Below are positions 53,041 to 61,963 of a DNA stretch of 64,000 bases, one piece after another (the stretch's first letter is position 1; every line of letters starts with the position of its first letter). The DNA is taken from NCBI RefSeq assembly GCF_003002925.1, contig NZ_PVTK01000008.1, forward strand, positions 124,001-188,000. Reading direction: 5' to 3'. This DNA is from Vreelandella songnenensis (GTDB lineage Bacteria > Pseudomonadota > Gammaproteobacteria > Pseudomonadales > Halomonadaceae). Below the pieces are notes generated by a model. It did not search any database. It was not told where the DNA came from and saw only the letters and a list, made by a program, of their open reading frames with translations. Made by a program: the position numbers and the translations under genes.

Positions 53041-54459
53041 ATGAACAGCACGATCGATATTGTCTGGCTGCAAGACGATTTGCGTGTCGCCGATAATCCC
53101 TTACTGCGTTTTTCATCAAGACCCGATCAGTTACTGTGTCTTTACGTGTTGAACCAGAAGTGGCTTGAACCTGCTGTCGAAGGCGAATCGACGCCCCGGA
53201 TTGGCCCCGCTCGGCTACGGTTTTTGTGGCAAAGCCTGATGGAGCTACGTGGCGAGCTGTTGCAACTTGGCAGCGATCTGCTGGTGCGTATTGGCGACCC
53301 TGCCGAGGTCGTTGTTCACGTTGCGGCTTCGCTTGATGCCCGCGAAGTGCGCGTGGCAAAGCACCCAGGATTTGAAGAGACACGGCATATAGATGCCGTA
53401 TCGCGCGCCTTGCCTCCCACGACCACGCTGAAGACGCTGGAAGGTGGTTGCCTGCTGGATAGTCATGAGCTGCCTTTTGAGCTCGAGGCGCTGCCGGAAA
53501 GCTTTTCCGCCTTCCGTCGCTGTATTGAAAAAAACGCCACTATTCCCAGCGCACTGCCCGCGCCTTTTACCCTGCCCGGCTGGCCGGAAGCGCCGCGAGG
53601 GTTTCCGCCTCTAAAAGCCGTATGTGCTCAAACGGCACGCTGGCAGCCTGATGAGCGTCAGGGCATGGTGTATGTGGGGGGCGAAAATGCTGCCCATGAG
53701 CGTATGCAGCACTATATCTGCCGCCAGAACGGCCCTGCCAAGTACAAGAAGACCCGCAATGGTTTACTCGGTACAGACTTTTCGACCCGACTTTCGACCT
53801 GGCTCGCCCGTGGCTGCCTGTCAGCGCGGCAAGTGCGCGATAAGGTGCTTGCCTGGGAGCAGGCGCACGGTAGCGACGAATCCAGCCAACTGATCATTTT
53901 CGAGCTTCTCTGGCGCGAATATTTTCATCTGGCTGCCCGGCTGGAAGGGGCCAGGCTTTTTGGCCAGCAGGCACTTCCGGTCCCATGTCAGGCGTTCAAC
54001 GTGTGGCGCGAAGGCAGAACCGGCGTACCCTTTGTAGATGCTGCGATGATCGAGCTGCGTCAGACGGGTTGGATCTCCAACCGGGCGCGGCAGAACGCGG
54101 CAAGCTTTCTGGTCAAGGATCTGAATGTTGACTGGCGCCTGGGGGCCTGCTGGTTCGAGCACTGCCTGATCGATTATGACGTGGCCAACAACTGGGGGAA
54201 CTGGCGCTATATTGCTGGCGTAGGGCGTGACCCGCGTCAGGACCGCTATTTCAACGTGCTCAAGCAGGCGAGTTACTACGACCCGAAAGGTCTCTATGTC
54301 GCTTATTGGCTGCCCGCCCTGGATTCGCTTCCCCATGGGGTCGAGCGGCACCAGCCTTGGCGAAGCGCGCCGGCCCAGTTTGCCAAGCCCTACGTCATGC
54401 CAGAAGAGTGGCAGCGCTGGCTGGTACCGCGTAGCGAGCTTGAAGAGACAGACGAATAG
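53041..54459 (+). CDS. DASH-type cryptochrome (photolyase family)
   Basis: A 472-aa FAD protein of the cryptochrome/photolyase family. The N-terminal alpha/beta domain begins DIVWLQDDLRVADNPLL. The FAD-binding region has YKKTRNGLLGTDFSTRLSTWLARGCLS and ELLWREYFHLAA, with the DASH-type YKxTRNG. ISNRARQNAASFLVKDLNVDWRLGACWFE and YDVANNWGNWRYIAGVGRDPR follow. It may repair UV lesions in single-stranded DNA or sense blue light. GAGGAGG precedes the start at ATG 53041. Confidence 0.9.
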   Translation: MNSTIDIVWLQDDLRVADNPLLRFSSRPDQLLCLYVLNQKWLEPAVEGESTPRIGPARLRFLWQSLMELRGELLQLGSDLLVRIGDPAEVVVHVAASLDAREVRVAKHPGFEETRHIDAVSRALPPTTTLKTLEGGCLLDSHELPFELEALPESFSAFRRCIEKNATIPSALPAPFTLPGWPEAPRGFPPLKAVCAQTARWQPDERQGMVYVGGENAAHERMQHYICRQNGPAKYKKTRNGLLGTDFSTRLSTWLARGCLSARQVRDKVLAWEQAHGSDESSQLIIFELLWREYFHLAARLEGARLFGQQALPVPCQAFNVWREGRTGVPFVDAAMIELRQTGWISNRARQNAASFLVKDLNVDWRLGACWFEHCLIDYDVANNWGNWRYIAGVGRDPRQDRYFNVLKQASYYDPKGLYVAYWLPALDSLPHGVERHQPWRSAPAQFAKPYVMPEEWQRWLVPRSELEETDE

Positions 54460-54567
54460 CCTGGGCGAAATGTCGTCAAGCGGCGGGCGTTTTCGTACAA
54501 ACTCTGGTATCCGGTTATTTTCTAGGCCATTATCAGCCTTGCCAAGGATTGCCCAAGGATAGACGCT

Positions 54568-55833
54568 ATGTCTCTTAAGACCGATTTACCGCTGCGCCGC
54601 CTGCTGTGTCACGCCACCCTTACCGCTGGCATGGTTTCGCTGCTGATGGGCGGCAGCGCTTATGCAAGCCCTCAGTTGATGAGCGAAGTGGATGCTCGCG
54701 GTGCCCAGGAGCTGCGCTATGCCAATTTTGCGCAGTGGGTCAGCGACTTTCGCCGTTTTGCCGCCGCTCAGGGAATCAGCGAGGCAACCCTTGCCTCAGC
54801 GCTCGATGGCGTCCGCTACCGTGACCGCGTCATTGAGCTTGACCGTTACCAGCCCGAGTTTGTACGGCCTATCTGGGACTATCTGGATTCCGCAGCATCC
54901 GAAACCCGTGTCAATACCGGGCGCGAGCGGCTAGCCGAGCATCGGCAAACCGCGCTTGAAATGCAGCAGCGTTTTGGCGTACCGGCTGAAATCATCGTGG
55001 CTATCTGGGGTATCGAGAGTAACTACGGCAGCAATTTCGGTGACTTTTCCACCATCGAGGCGCTCGCTACGCTGGCCTACGACGGCCGGCGCCACGAGTT
55101 CGCTCGAGGAGAGCTGCTGTCGGCGCTGCGCATCATCGACCAGGGCGATATCTCCGCCGAGCGCATGAAGGGCTCCTGGGCGGGTGCCATGGGCCATACC
55201 CAGTTCATACCCAGCAGTTTCGAAGCCTATGCGGTCGATGGCGATGGTGACGGGCACCGTGATATCTGGGGCAGTATCCCTGATGTCATGGCCTCAACGG
55301 CCAACTACCTGGCAAAAGCCGGGTGGCAGACCGGCCAGCCCTGGGGTGTGGAAGTGGTACTGCCAGCCTCCTTTGATTACGCTCAGACGGAACGGCGCAG
55401 CAGTGCCGAGTGGGCAAGTCAGGGTGTACGCGCCCAGAAGGGCGGGGAGCTTCCTGATTTCGAAAGCGCCGCCGTGGTGATTCCCGCCGGTGCCAACGGC
55501 CCTGCCTTTCTGACAGGCCCTAACTTCCGGGCGATTCTGCGCTACAACAACGCGACCAGCTACGCGCTGGCCGTAGCGACCCTGGCAGATAAAATTGCCG
55601 GACGCGAGGGTATTCAGCAGGCGTGGCCACGTAATGAAGCGACGCTGACCCGAGATGACGTCAAGGAGCTCCAGCAGCGCTTGAACGATGTGGGTTACTC
55701 GGTAGGTGGCGCGGATGGCGTGATGGGCCCTAACACGCGCGAGGGGCTTCGCGCCTTTCAGCGTGACCAGGGGCTGACGCCGGATGCTTTTGCTACTCAG
55801 TCGCTGCTTGAGCGGCTGCGTCAGGCTCGTTGA
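54568..55833 (+). CDS. mltB: Lytic murein transglycosylase (MltB family)
   Basis: A 421-aa enzyme that cuts peptidoglycan to 1,6-anhydro products. A signal peptide covers residues 1-33 (SAYAS). The catalytic glutamate lies in AIWGIESNYG. AGAMGHTQFIPSSFEAYAVDGDGDG is the family's active-site region. The C-terminal 60 residues form a peptidoglycan-binding domain (LQQRLNDVGYSVGGADGVMG). There is no lipobox, so it is a soluble periplasmic form. Confidence 0.93.
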   Translation: MSLKTDLPLRRLLCHATLTAGMVSLLMGGSAYASPQLMSEVDARGAQELRYANFAQWVSDFRRFAAAQGISEATLASALDGVRYRDRVIELDRYQPEFVRPIWDYLDSAASETRVNTGRERLAEHRQTALEMQQRFGVPAEIIVAIWGIESNYGSNFGDFSTIEALATLAYDGRRHEFARGELLSALRIIDQGDISAERMKGSWAGAMGHTQFIPSSFEAYAVDGDGDGHRDIWGSIPDVMASTANYLAKAGWQTGQPWGVEVVLPASFDYAQTERRSSAEWASQGVRAQKGGELPDFESAAVVIPAGANGPAFLTGPNFRAILRYNNATSYALAVATLADKIAGREGIQQAWPRNEATLTRDDVKELQQRLNDVGYSVGGADGVMGPNTREGLRAFQRDQGLTPDAFATQSLLERLRQAR

Positions 55834-55871
55834 ATCAACGAACGATCTCTTATTTCACCAAGGACGATGCT

Positions 55872-56417
55872 ATGAGGTTTGTAAGTAAGACGCTGTTAGG
55901 CACAATGTTGGCAAGTACGCTGGCGGCAAGCGCCGTGGCAAATGACGATGACGTATTCGGCTGGATCGAGAATGCCACCATCGAACCCGGTATCATGGTC
56001 AAAGCTAAGCTCGATAGCGGGGCGCTGACCTCATCACTGGATGCACGCGATATCGAAACCTTCGAGAAAGAAGGCGAGGAGTGGGTACGCTTTCGCTTGA
56101 AGCTTGAGGATCAGATCAGCGGTGAAGAGTTCAGCGACCGCCTGGAGCGCCCGCTCTACCGTGAGCAGACCGTGCGCGGTGCGGGCGGGCGTGACGAGCG
56201 TCCTGTCGTACTGTTGGAAGTGTGCATGGGCGACACTATCTACGAAGAGCAATTCAGTCTGCGCGACCGCGAAGAAATGCTCTACCCGATGCTGCTGGGG
56301 CGCCGCACCATCAGCCATCTGGGGCTTTTAGATGTGCGTAACACCTTCTTGCAGGACCCCGACTGTGGTGACGACGCCACCGTTGTTCGCCACGACCCTG
56401 AGGACGATCAGTCCTGA
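55872..56417 (+). CDS. Retropepsin-like (RimK-associated type) protease, secreted
   Basis: A 181-aa protein of the putative ATP-dependent zinc protease family (PF05618), now seen as retropepsin-like. A signal peptide spans residues 1-24 (SAVAND). Active-site Asp-Ser-Gly lies in KAKLDSGALTSSLDA at about 45-50, and MLLGRRTIS at about 150 fits the family's second conserved segment. ATG 55872 has AAGGA upstream. It lies 38 nt after mltB and could share a transcript. The substrate is unknown. Confidence 0.82.
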   Translation: MRFVSKTLLGTMLASTLAASAVANDDDVFGWIENATIEPGIMVKAKLDSGALTSSLDARDIETFEKEGEEWVRFRLKLEDQISGEEFSDRLERPLYREQTVRGAGGRDERPVVLLEVCMGDTIYEEQFSLRDREEMLYPMLLGRRTISHLGLLDVRNTFLQDPDCGDDATVVRHDPEDDQS

Positions 56418-56444
56418 TGGGGTAGCCTAAGCTGTAGAACGTGT

Positions 56445-57158
56445 TTAAAACAGCCGTGACAGCAGTGCCGTCACGGCGGTTTCAACACGCAGGATACGGG
56501 GGCCTAGATGCATTCCCTGGCACCCCGCTTCCTGAAGCTTTTCAACTTCCCAAGGAATAAACCCGCCTTCCGGGCCTACCAGCAGCAGCGTTTGCTCGCT
56601 GATGCCCCGCGGACATTCCATTGGCATACCCGGATGAGCGACCAGCCCACGCCGCTCGCCCAGTAATGCTGGCAGCTGCTCTTCGATAAACGGCCTGAAC
56701 CCTTTGCTCAGAACAACGCTGGGTAGCCGCGTGTCGCGCGCCTGTTCAAGGCCCAGTACCAGATGCTGATGAATCTTCTCCGGCAAAAGCTCCGGTGACT
56801 GCCAGTAGCTTTTCTCGACCCGCTTGGTGTGCAGCAGCGTAATGTCTTTAACCCCGAGTGCGGTAACATGCTCAAGCGTTCGCGCCAGCATGCGAGGGCG
56901 GGGAAGCGCGAGCACCAGATGAACGGGAAGCGCTGGCGGCGGCGCCTCGGTAAGGGGTTCAAGCGCGAAGATGGCGAGTTCGCGGGTCAGCTCGATAAGC
57001 TGCGCCTTGCCCATCTTGCCACCTTGAACGCCCACGGTCAGCCGGTCGCCAGGAGTGGCGCGATGAACCTCGCGCAGGTGGGCAAGCCGTCGCGGGTCGC
57101 TGATACGTGCCTGGCCCTGCTGATCGAGTTCGCCGGGATGAAGCAAAATCAAATTCAT
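56445..57158 (-). CDS. rsmE: 16S rRNA (uracil1498-N3)-methyltransferase RsmE
   Basis: A 237-aa SPOUT methyltransferase that modifies U1498 of 16S rRNA. DRLTVGVQGGKMGKA is in the N-terminal domain; LLVGPEGGFIPWEVEKL and MHLGPRILRVETAVTALL form the SAM-binding knot. It converges on the protease gene with a 27-nt gap. Length and motifs are standard. Confidence 0.95.
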   Translation of the reverse strand: MNLILLHPGELDQQGQARISDPRRLAHLREVHRATPGDRLTVGVQGGKMGKAQLIELTRELAIFALEPLTEAPPPALPVHLVLALPRPRMLARTLEHVTALGVKDITLLHTKRVEKSYWQSPELLPEKIHQHLVLGLEQARDTRLPSVVLSKGFRPFIEEQLPALLGERRGLVAHPGMPMECPRGISEQTLLLVGPEGGFIPWEVEKLQEAGCQGMHLGPRILRVETAVTALLSRLF

Positions 57159-57281
57159 AATCGGTATCTATTGGTCAAAGGATTGGCGCACTAATCTGGT
57201 CACATGGCTTGCATGGGCGCGTGGTGCAGGCACAATAATAGCATTGGGGGAGTGCCCCTATCGCGTTTAAGGAGATACGCA

Positions 57282-57746
57282 GTGCGCGTCATTCGCAAAT
57301 ATGCCAACCGCAGGTTGTACGATACCCAGCAGAGCCGTTATGTAACGCTTGAAGACCTGCGCCACCTGATTATCGAAGAAGAATCCTTTCGTGTGGAAGA
57401 TGCTAAAAGTGGCGAGGACCTGACACGCACCATTCTGCTTTCCATCATTATCGAGCAGGAGCAATCCGATAACGACGCGGAAGTGTTCTCCAACGACCTG
57501 CTGGCTCAGCTGATCCGAGTGTACGACATGTCGTCCCCGCTGCCGCTGGCGCGTTATCTTGAGCAGGGTACCCAGCTGATGCTCGAGCAGCAGAAGCGTT
57601 TGCAGACACAGTGGCAGCAGGCCATGCGCCACACGCCCATGGAGTTCATGCGTGAGCTGGCCGAAGAGAACATGCGCTTCTGGCAAAAGACGCTGAATCA
57701 GACGCCTCAAGAGCGCAAGGGTGACGATGAGGATAAAACCTCCTGA
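57282..57746 (+). CDS. phaR: Polyhydroxyalkanoate synthesis regulator PhaR
   Basis: A 154-aa protein with the PHB/PHA DNA-binding domain at the N-terminus (VIRKYANRRLYDTQQSRYVTLEDLRHL). A PHB accumulation domain follows at about 65-105. It represses phasin and PHA genes and is released by PHA granules. The start is GTG 57282 after AAGGAG; the upstream in-frame ATG extension is not family-like. No phasin or synthase gene is in the window. Confidence 0.9.
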   Translation: MRVIRKYANRRLYDTQQSRYVTLEDLRHLIIEEESFRVEDAKSGEDLTRTILLSIIIEQEQSDNDAEVFSNDLLAQLIRVYDMSSPLPLARYLEQGTQLMLEQQKRLQTQWQQAMRHTPMEFMRELAEENMRFWQKTLNQTPQERKGDDEDKTS

Positions 57747-57813
57747 CACCACGTAAGCCCACCTTGTGGCATAATGCGGCGCATAATCGCTCTCCCGTTC
57801 GAGAAGGAAGAAC

Positions 57814-59103
57814 ATGAAGGTTTTGATGATAGGTGGCGGCGGCCGCGAGCATGCCCTGGCGTGGAAACTGGCGCAATCGAGCAACGTCGAGCAGGTATTT
57901 GTCGCGCCGGGCAACGCCGGTACGGCCACGGAAGCCAAGCTGACCAACATTGATATCGCGGCAACTGATCTTGCCGGGCTTGAAGCCTTTGCGCGTGAGG
58001 AAAACATCGGCTTGACCGTGGTCGGGCCCGAGGCACCGCTGGTGGAAGGCGTGGTAGACCGCTTTCAGGCCGCCGGGCTTGCCATCTTCGGCCCCACCCA
58101 GGCCGCCGCCCAGCTCGAAGGCTCCAAATCGTTTACCAAGGATTTTCTGGCACGCCACAAGATCCCCACGGCGGCCTATCAGACGTTTACGGCAGTCGCG
58201 CCTGCGCTTGATTATTTGCAGCAGGTGGGCGCTCCCATCGTCATCAAGGCCGATGGCCTGGCCGCCGGCAAGGGCGTGATTGTTGCCATGAGTGAAGCGG
58301 AAGCCGAAGCGGCCATTCGCGATATGCTCGAAGCCAATGCCTTTGGCGACGCTGGCGCCCGTGTGGTGATCGAGGAATTTCTCGACGGCGAAGAGGCCAG
58401 CTTTATCGTCATGGTGGACGGTGAAAATATCGTACCCATGGCCACAAGCCAGGATCACAAGCGTGCGTACGACGGTGACACTGGTCCCAATACCGGCGGC
58501 ATGGGCGCCTATTCCCCAGCACCGGTCGTGACGCCTGACATTGACGCTCGCGTCATGGAAGAGGTGATCGTGCCGACCGTGAAGGGCATGGCCGCCGAAG
58601 GCAACCCTTATACCGGCTTTCTGTATGCCGGGCTGATGATCGACAGCGCCGGCCAACCCAAGGTAATTGAGTACAACTGCCGCTTTGGCGACCCTGAAAC
58701 CCAGCCGATCATGATGCGTTTGACATCGGATCTGGCCGAGCTTTGCCTGGCCGGGGCGAATGGTCAGCTGGCGGGCAAGAAGTGCCAGTGGGACCCGCGG
58801 GCGGCCGTGGGGGTGGTGATGGCAGCGGGTGGTTATCCCGGAAGCTACGCCAAGGGCGATGTCATCCAGGGCCTGAGTGAAGCCGAGCAGTACAGCAAGG
58901 TGTTTCATGCCGGTACCGTGCAAAACGCCGCCGGGGAGATCACCACCGCTGGCGGGCGCGTGCTGTGCGTGACGGCGCTGGGCGAAAGCGTGCGCGAGGC
59001 GCAGCAGCAGGCGTACAAGGGTGTGAGTGCGATTGCCTGGGAAGGCGCTGAGTACCGCCGTGATATCGCTTATCGGGCCATTGCCCGTGAGCAGCAGGCA
59101 TAA
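57814..59103 (+). CDS. purD: Phosphoribosylamine-glycine ligase PurD
   Basis: A 429-aa ATP-grasp enzyme making glycinamide ribonucleotide in purine synthesis. [19 protein letters not shown] starts the N domain. The ATP-grasp region has [13 protein letters not shown], and the metal-binding [12 protein letters not shown] is intact. AAGGAA precedes it. It starts a plus-strand run with a thioesterase and prkB. Confidence 0.97.
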   Translation: MKVLMIGGGGREHALAWKLAQSSNVEQVFVAPGNAGTATEAKLTNIDIAATDLAGLEAFAREENIGLTVVGPEAPLVEGVVDRFQAAGLAIFGPTQAAAQLEGSKSFTKDFLARHKIPTAAYQTFTAVAPALDYLQQVGAPIVIKADGLAAGKGVIVAMSEAEAEAAIRDMLEANAFGDAGARVVIEEFLDGEEASFIVMVDGENIVPMATSQDHKRAYDGDTGPNTGGMGAYSPAPVVTPDIDARVMEEVIVPTVKGMAAEGNPYTGFLYAGLMIDSAGQPKVIEYNCRFGDPETQPIMMRLTSDLAELCLAGANGQLAGKKCQWDPRAAVGVVMAAGGYPGSYAKGDVIQGLSEAEQYSKVFHAGTVQNAAGEITTAGGRVLCVTALGESVREAQQQAYKGVSAIAWEGAEYRRDIAYRAIAREQQA

Positions 59104-59163
59104 ACAACTTCATGTAACGGGGCGTTGCCCGTGCGCCGCCCGCATCATCGAAAGGATACAGGC

Positions 59164-59604
59164 ATGGAACGTGTAAAGCTGGATTTCCCCGCTGAAGCGA
59201 TTATTCATCGTCATCCCCTGACGGTGCGGGTGACCGACATGAATTACGGCCGGCATCTGGGCCATGATGCGCTGGTGTCGCTATTGCACGAGGCGCGCGT
59301 GCAGGCCTTTGCTGCCCTGGAGTTGGCCGAGTGGGACATGGCGGGCTATCCAAGCATTGTGGCGGATCTGGCCGTGCAGTATCAAAGCGAGGCGCGCTTT
59401 CCGGATGCGCTGATCATCGAAACGGCAGTGCCGGCGCCTGTGGGCAAGGCGCTGGCCGTGTATCAGCGCGTTGTTACGCGCGATGACGAGCGCGTGGTGG
59501 CCACCGCCCGAGTGAATCAACTGCTCATCGATACGAAAACAGGCAAACCCGTCACCGTGCCTGAGCCGGTGTGTCAGGCGCTGGCCAACGCGAGGGGCGC
59601 TTAA
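59164..59604 (+). CDS. Acyl-CoA thioesterase, hotdog fold
   Basis: A 146-aa hotdog-fold protein of the 4-hydroxybenzoyl-CoA thioesterase type. VRVTDMNYGRHLGHDALVSLLHEARVQAF has the usual active-site helix segment. AAAGGA lies before ATG 59164; the frame extended to 59125 is not similar. Its stop overlaps the prkB start by one base, so the two are coupled. The substrate is unknown. Confidence 0.85.
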   Translation: MERVKLDFPAEAIIHRHPLTVRVTDMNYGRHLGHDALVSLLHEARVQAFAALELAEWDMAGYPSIVADLAVQYQSEARFPDALIIETAVPAPVGKALAVYQRVVTRDDERVVATARVNQLLIDTKTGKPVTVPEPVCQALANARGA

Positions 59605-60476
59605 TGTCGCGGGAGTATCCGATCATTGCCGTGACGGGCTCCTCCGGCGCGGGTACCACCACCGTACGGCGCAGTTTCGAGCGCATGTTCCTGCGAGAAG
59701 ACGTACATGCCGCCGTGGTGGATGGCGATGCGTTTCATCGCTATACCCGCGATGATCTGCATCGAATCTTTCGCGAGGAGCCCGAGCGCAAGGACGAGCT
59801 TTCCCACTTTGCGGTCGAGGCAAACCTTCTTGACCGGCTTGAAGGGCTGTTCAACGAGTACGGAGAGCACGGCACGGGCACGTTCCGGCACTACATCCAC
59901 GCCGAGGACAAGCAGAAGATCGAAGCGGGCTACCGCATCGGCACCTTTACGGAGTGGCAGTCGCTGCCGTGTGGTACCGATCTGCTCTTCTACGAAGGTC
60001 TGCACGGCGGCCTGGTGACGCAGGAGTATGATATTGCCCGCCATGTCGATCTGCTGGTGGGGGTGGCGCCCACCATGAACCTGGAGTGGATCCAGAAGAT
60101 CGATCGTGATACCAAGCTGCGCGGCTACTCTCAGGAAGCGGTGATCGACACGATTCTGGGCCGCATGAATGACTACGTGCGCTATATCCAGCCGCAGTTC
60201 TCGCGCACGCATATCAACTTTCAGCGCGTGCCCACGGTGGATACCTCAAACCCCTTTGAGGTGCAGGATATTCCTACCGACGCGGAGTCGTTCGTGGTCA
60301 TTCGCTTTCGCGACCCCTCGACCGTGGATTTCCCCTGGCTTCTGGCCATGATCAAGGACGCCTTCATGACACGGCCGCATACCCTTGTGGTACCAGGGGC
60401 GCGCATGTCGCTTGCCATGGAGCTTATTCTGGCGCCGCTGGTACGCCACTTGCTGGCGCAGCGCCGCTTTCGCTAA
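59604..60476 (+). CDS. prkB: Phosphoribulokinase-like kinase PrkB
   Basis: A 290-aa P-loop kinase similar to the PrkB group (E. coli prkB is of about the same length). The Walker A is VTGSSGAGTTTVRR, with GAGTT in place of the usual GKT/S lysine position, as in phosphoribulokinases of this type. DGDAFHRYTRDDL and FYEGLHGGLV are conserved. No RuBisCO gene lies in the window, so carbon fixation is not implied. The start overlaps the thioesterase stop (TAATG). Confidence 0.88.
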   Translation: MSREYPIIAVTGSSGAGTTTVRRSFERMFLREDVHAAVVDGDAFHRYTRDDLHRIFREEPERKDELSHFAVEANLLDRLEGLFNEYGEHGTGTFRHYIHAEDKQKIEAGYRIGTFTEWQSLPCGTDLLFYEGLHGGLVTQEYDIARHVDLLVGVAPTMNLEWIQKIDRDTKLRGYSQEAVIDTILGRMNDYVRYIQPQFSRTHINFQRVPTVDTSNPFEVQDIPTDAESFVVIRFRDPSTVDFPWLLAMIKDAFMTRPHTLVVPGARMSLAMELILAPLVRHLLAQRRFR

Positions 60477-60535
60477 GGTTCTACGCTGACGGTTCTTTTC
60501 ATGCACCGTCAACGTGACGACAACAAGGAGTGGGT

Positions 60536-60877
60536 ATGGAGTGTCTATTCTGCAAGATCATCAACCGCGAGATTCCGGCGGATATCGTCTATGAAGATGA
60601 CCATGTGCTGGCCTTCAACGACATCAGTCCGACGGCGCCCACGCACCAGCTGATCATTCCCAAGAAGCACATCGCCACCCTCAATGATATCGCACAGGAT
60701 GACCTTGCCCTGATCGGCCGTCTGCAGTTCACCGCCGCCCAGCTTGCCAAGCAGCAAGGCTTTGCCGAGGATGGCTACCGGGTAGTGATGAATTGCAACG
60801 AAAGAGGCGGGCAGACGGTCTACCATATCCATATGCACTTGCTGGGCGGCCGTGACTTTACCTGGCCTGCCGGATAA
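60536..60877 (+). CDS. hinT: HIT-family nucleotide hydrolase (HinT type)
   Basis: A 113-aa purine nucleoside phosphoramidase of the HIT family. CLFCKIINREIPADIVYEDDHVLAF opens the domain (CLFCKIINREIPAD, VYEDDHVLAF) and the triad HIHMHLLGGR carries the catalytic His. AAGGAG precedes ATG 60536. It removes phosphoramidate or AMP from lysine derivatives. It is 60 bp after prkB. Confidence 0.93.
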   Translation: MECLFCKIINREIPADIVYEDDHVLAFNDISPTAPTHQLIIPKKHIATLNDIAQDDLALIGRLQFTAAQLAKQQGFAEDGYRVVMNCNERGGQTVYHIHMHLLGGRDFTWPAG

Positions 60878-60945
60878 GCAGCTGCCGATTGCCCTTTTAC
60901 TATTTGTAGCGACTATCACCTGTTAGCCGTTATGCGGAGTACGCC

Positions 60946-61587
60946 ATGAAGCGCCAACTTAGTCGGTCTGATGGTTTGATTCAGCAGTTCGATGCCGCGT
61001 TGCGCTCGCTGGCCCCTCATGCGGCCAAGCCTCAGCGTAATGACCCGGCAAGCAAACTTGAAGAGATGGCGTTTGACGGCCATCAGCGACGCCATACGGC
61101 GGGGCTGATGCGTGTCAATCATGTCATCAGTGTTGCCAATCAGGCGCTTTATCAGGGGCAGAGCGCCACCGCAGCGCTGCCCCATGCACGCTCCCAGATG
61201 GAGCAGTCCGCCGCGGAAGCGTTTGATCATATGGCCTGGTGCGACGCTCGGCTAATGCAGTTGAACAGCCGTACCAGCTGCTTTACGCCGCTTTTCTATG
61301 CCACCGCTTTCGGCGTAGGGGCCGCCTCAGGCCTGGCGAGCGACCGTCTTAGCCTGGGGATGGTCGCCGCCACGCGAGAGCTTGCCGGCAAGCACTATGA
61401 AGACCAGCAGACACAGCTTATTGTAGATGATCAGCGCTCGCACGCGCTGTTGCGCCAAATGGCCTCTGATGAAGCGCATCAGGCGCACCTGGCCATCGAG
61501 TCCGGCGGCATGCGCTTTCTTGGGCCGGTGAAGTGGATCATGCGCTTTATCGCTCAAGGGGTCACCAAGGGGGCTTACTACTTCTAG
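60946..61587 (+). CDS. Coq7-like protein with degenerate diiron site
   Basis: A 213-aa full-length homologue of the demethoxyubiquinone hydroxylase Coq7, which adds the last ring hydroxyl in ubiquinone synthesis. Similarity is clear at AGLMRVNH...QALYQGQ, MAWCDARLMQLNSR, FGVGAASGLASDRLSLGMVAAT and the VKWIMR tail. Several diiron ligands are replaced: Ser62 for the Glu of NHxGE, Ala92 for the Glu of ExxH, Arg144 for the third Glu, and Gln179 for the second His. His95 and Glu176 remain. The frame is intact and not obviously decaying. It is probably inactive as a hydroxylase, but could have a structural or regulatory role. Confidence 0.8.
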   Translation: MKRQLSRSDGLIQQFDAALRSLAPHAAKPQRNDPASKLEEMAFDGHQRRHTAGLMRVNHVISVANQALYQGQSATAALPHARSQMEQSAAEAFDHMAWCDARLMQLNSRTSCFTPLFYATAFGVGAASGLASDRLSLGMVAATRELAGKHYEDQQTQLIVDDQRSHALLRQMASDEAHQAHLAIESGGMRFLGPVKWIMRFIAQGVTKGAYYF

Positions 61588-61641
61588 GTTTTCTTGACGA
61601 ATAGCGGCTTATCACCAAAGCTAAGTAGTGTCGAAGCAGAT

Positions 61642-61669
61642 CGTACGTAAGGTAACGTACGCTTTTTTT
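61642..61669 (+). terminator. Terminator after the coq7-like gene
   Basis: CGTACGT / ACGTACG stem with a 6-nt loop, then C and seven T. Confidence 0.85.
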
Positions 61670-61704
61670 AGTTAAAAGCGTCACCAGGGAGAAGGAGAAA
61701 GACG

Positions 61705-61863
61705 ATGCTAGGCAATGCGATGCTTTTCTTGATTATTGCAATAGTGGCAGGTGTGCTGGGGTTTTCAGGCATTGCGGGCGTCGCCTCGACGATTGCCCAG
61801 ATCCTGTTTGTGCTGTTCTTGGTTCTGTTTATCGTGTCACTGTTTACCGGCAGGCGCCGCTAG
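61705..61863 (+). CDS. DUF1328 (YtjA-like) small membrane protein
   Basis: A 52-aa peptide with GAAGGAG before the ATG. It reads [16 protein letters not shown], then [18 protein letters not shown], ending VSLFTGRRR. Two hydrophobic segments and a basic end match the DUF1328/YtjA family, a small membrane protein often stress-induced. It lies between two terminators. Function is unknown. Confidence 0.85.
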   Translation: MLGNAMLFLIIAIVAGVLGFSGIAGVASTIAQILFVLFLVLFIVSLFTGRRR

Positions 61864-61918
61864 CAAGAGCGCTCAGTAGGCTCGGGTTTGTCGTGACAGA
61901 CAAGTAACCCAGATAAAC

Positions 61919-61942
61919 AAAAAGCCCCTTGCGGGGCTTTTT
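61919..61942. terminator. Bidirectional terminator between DUF1328 gene and ettA
   Basis: AAAAAGCCCC / GGGGCTTTTT stem with a TTGC loop and poly-A/poly-T flanks. Confidence 0.93.
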
Positions 61943-61963
61943 GCATGCTGAGCTTATCAAGCA

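Noticed and set aside
59604..60476. Evidence for Calvin-cycle carbon fixation
   Set aside because: The phosphoribulokinase-like gene is of the PrkB type and no RuBisCO or carboxysome gene is in the window.
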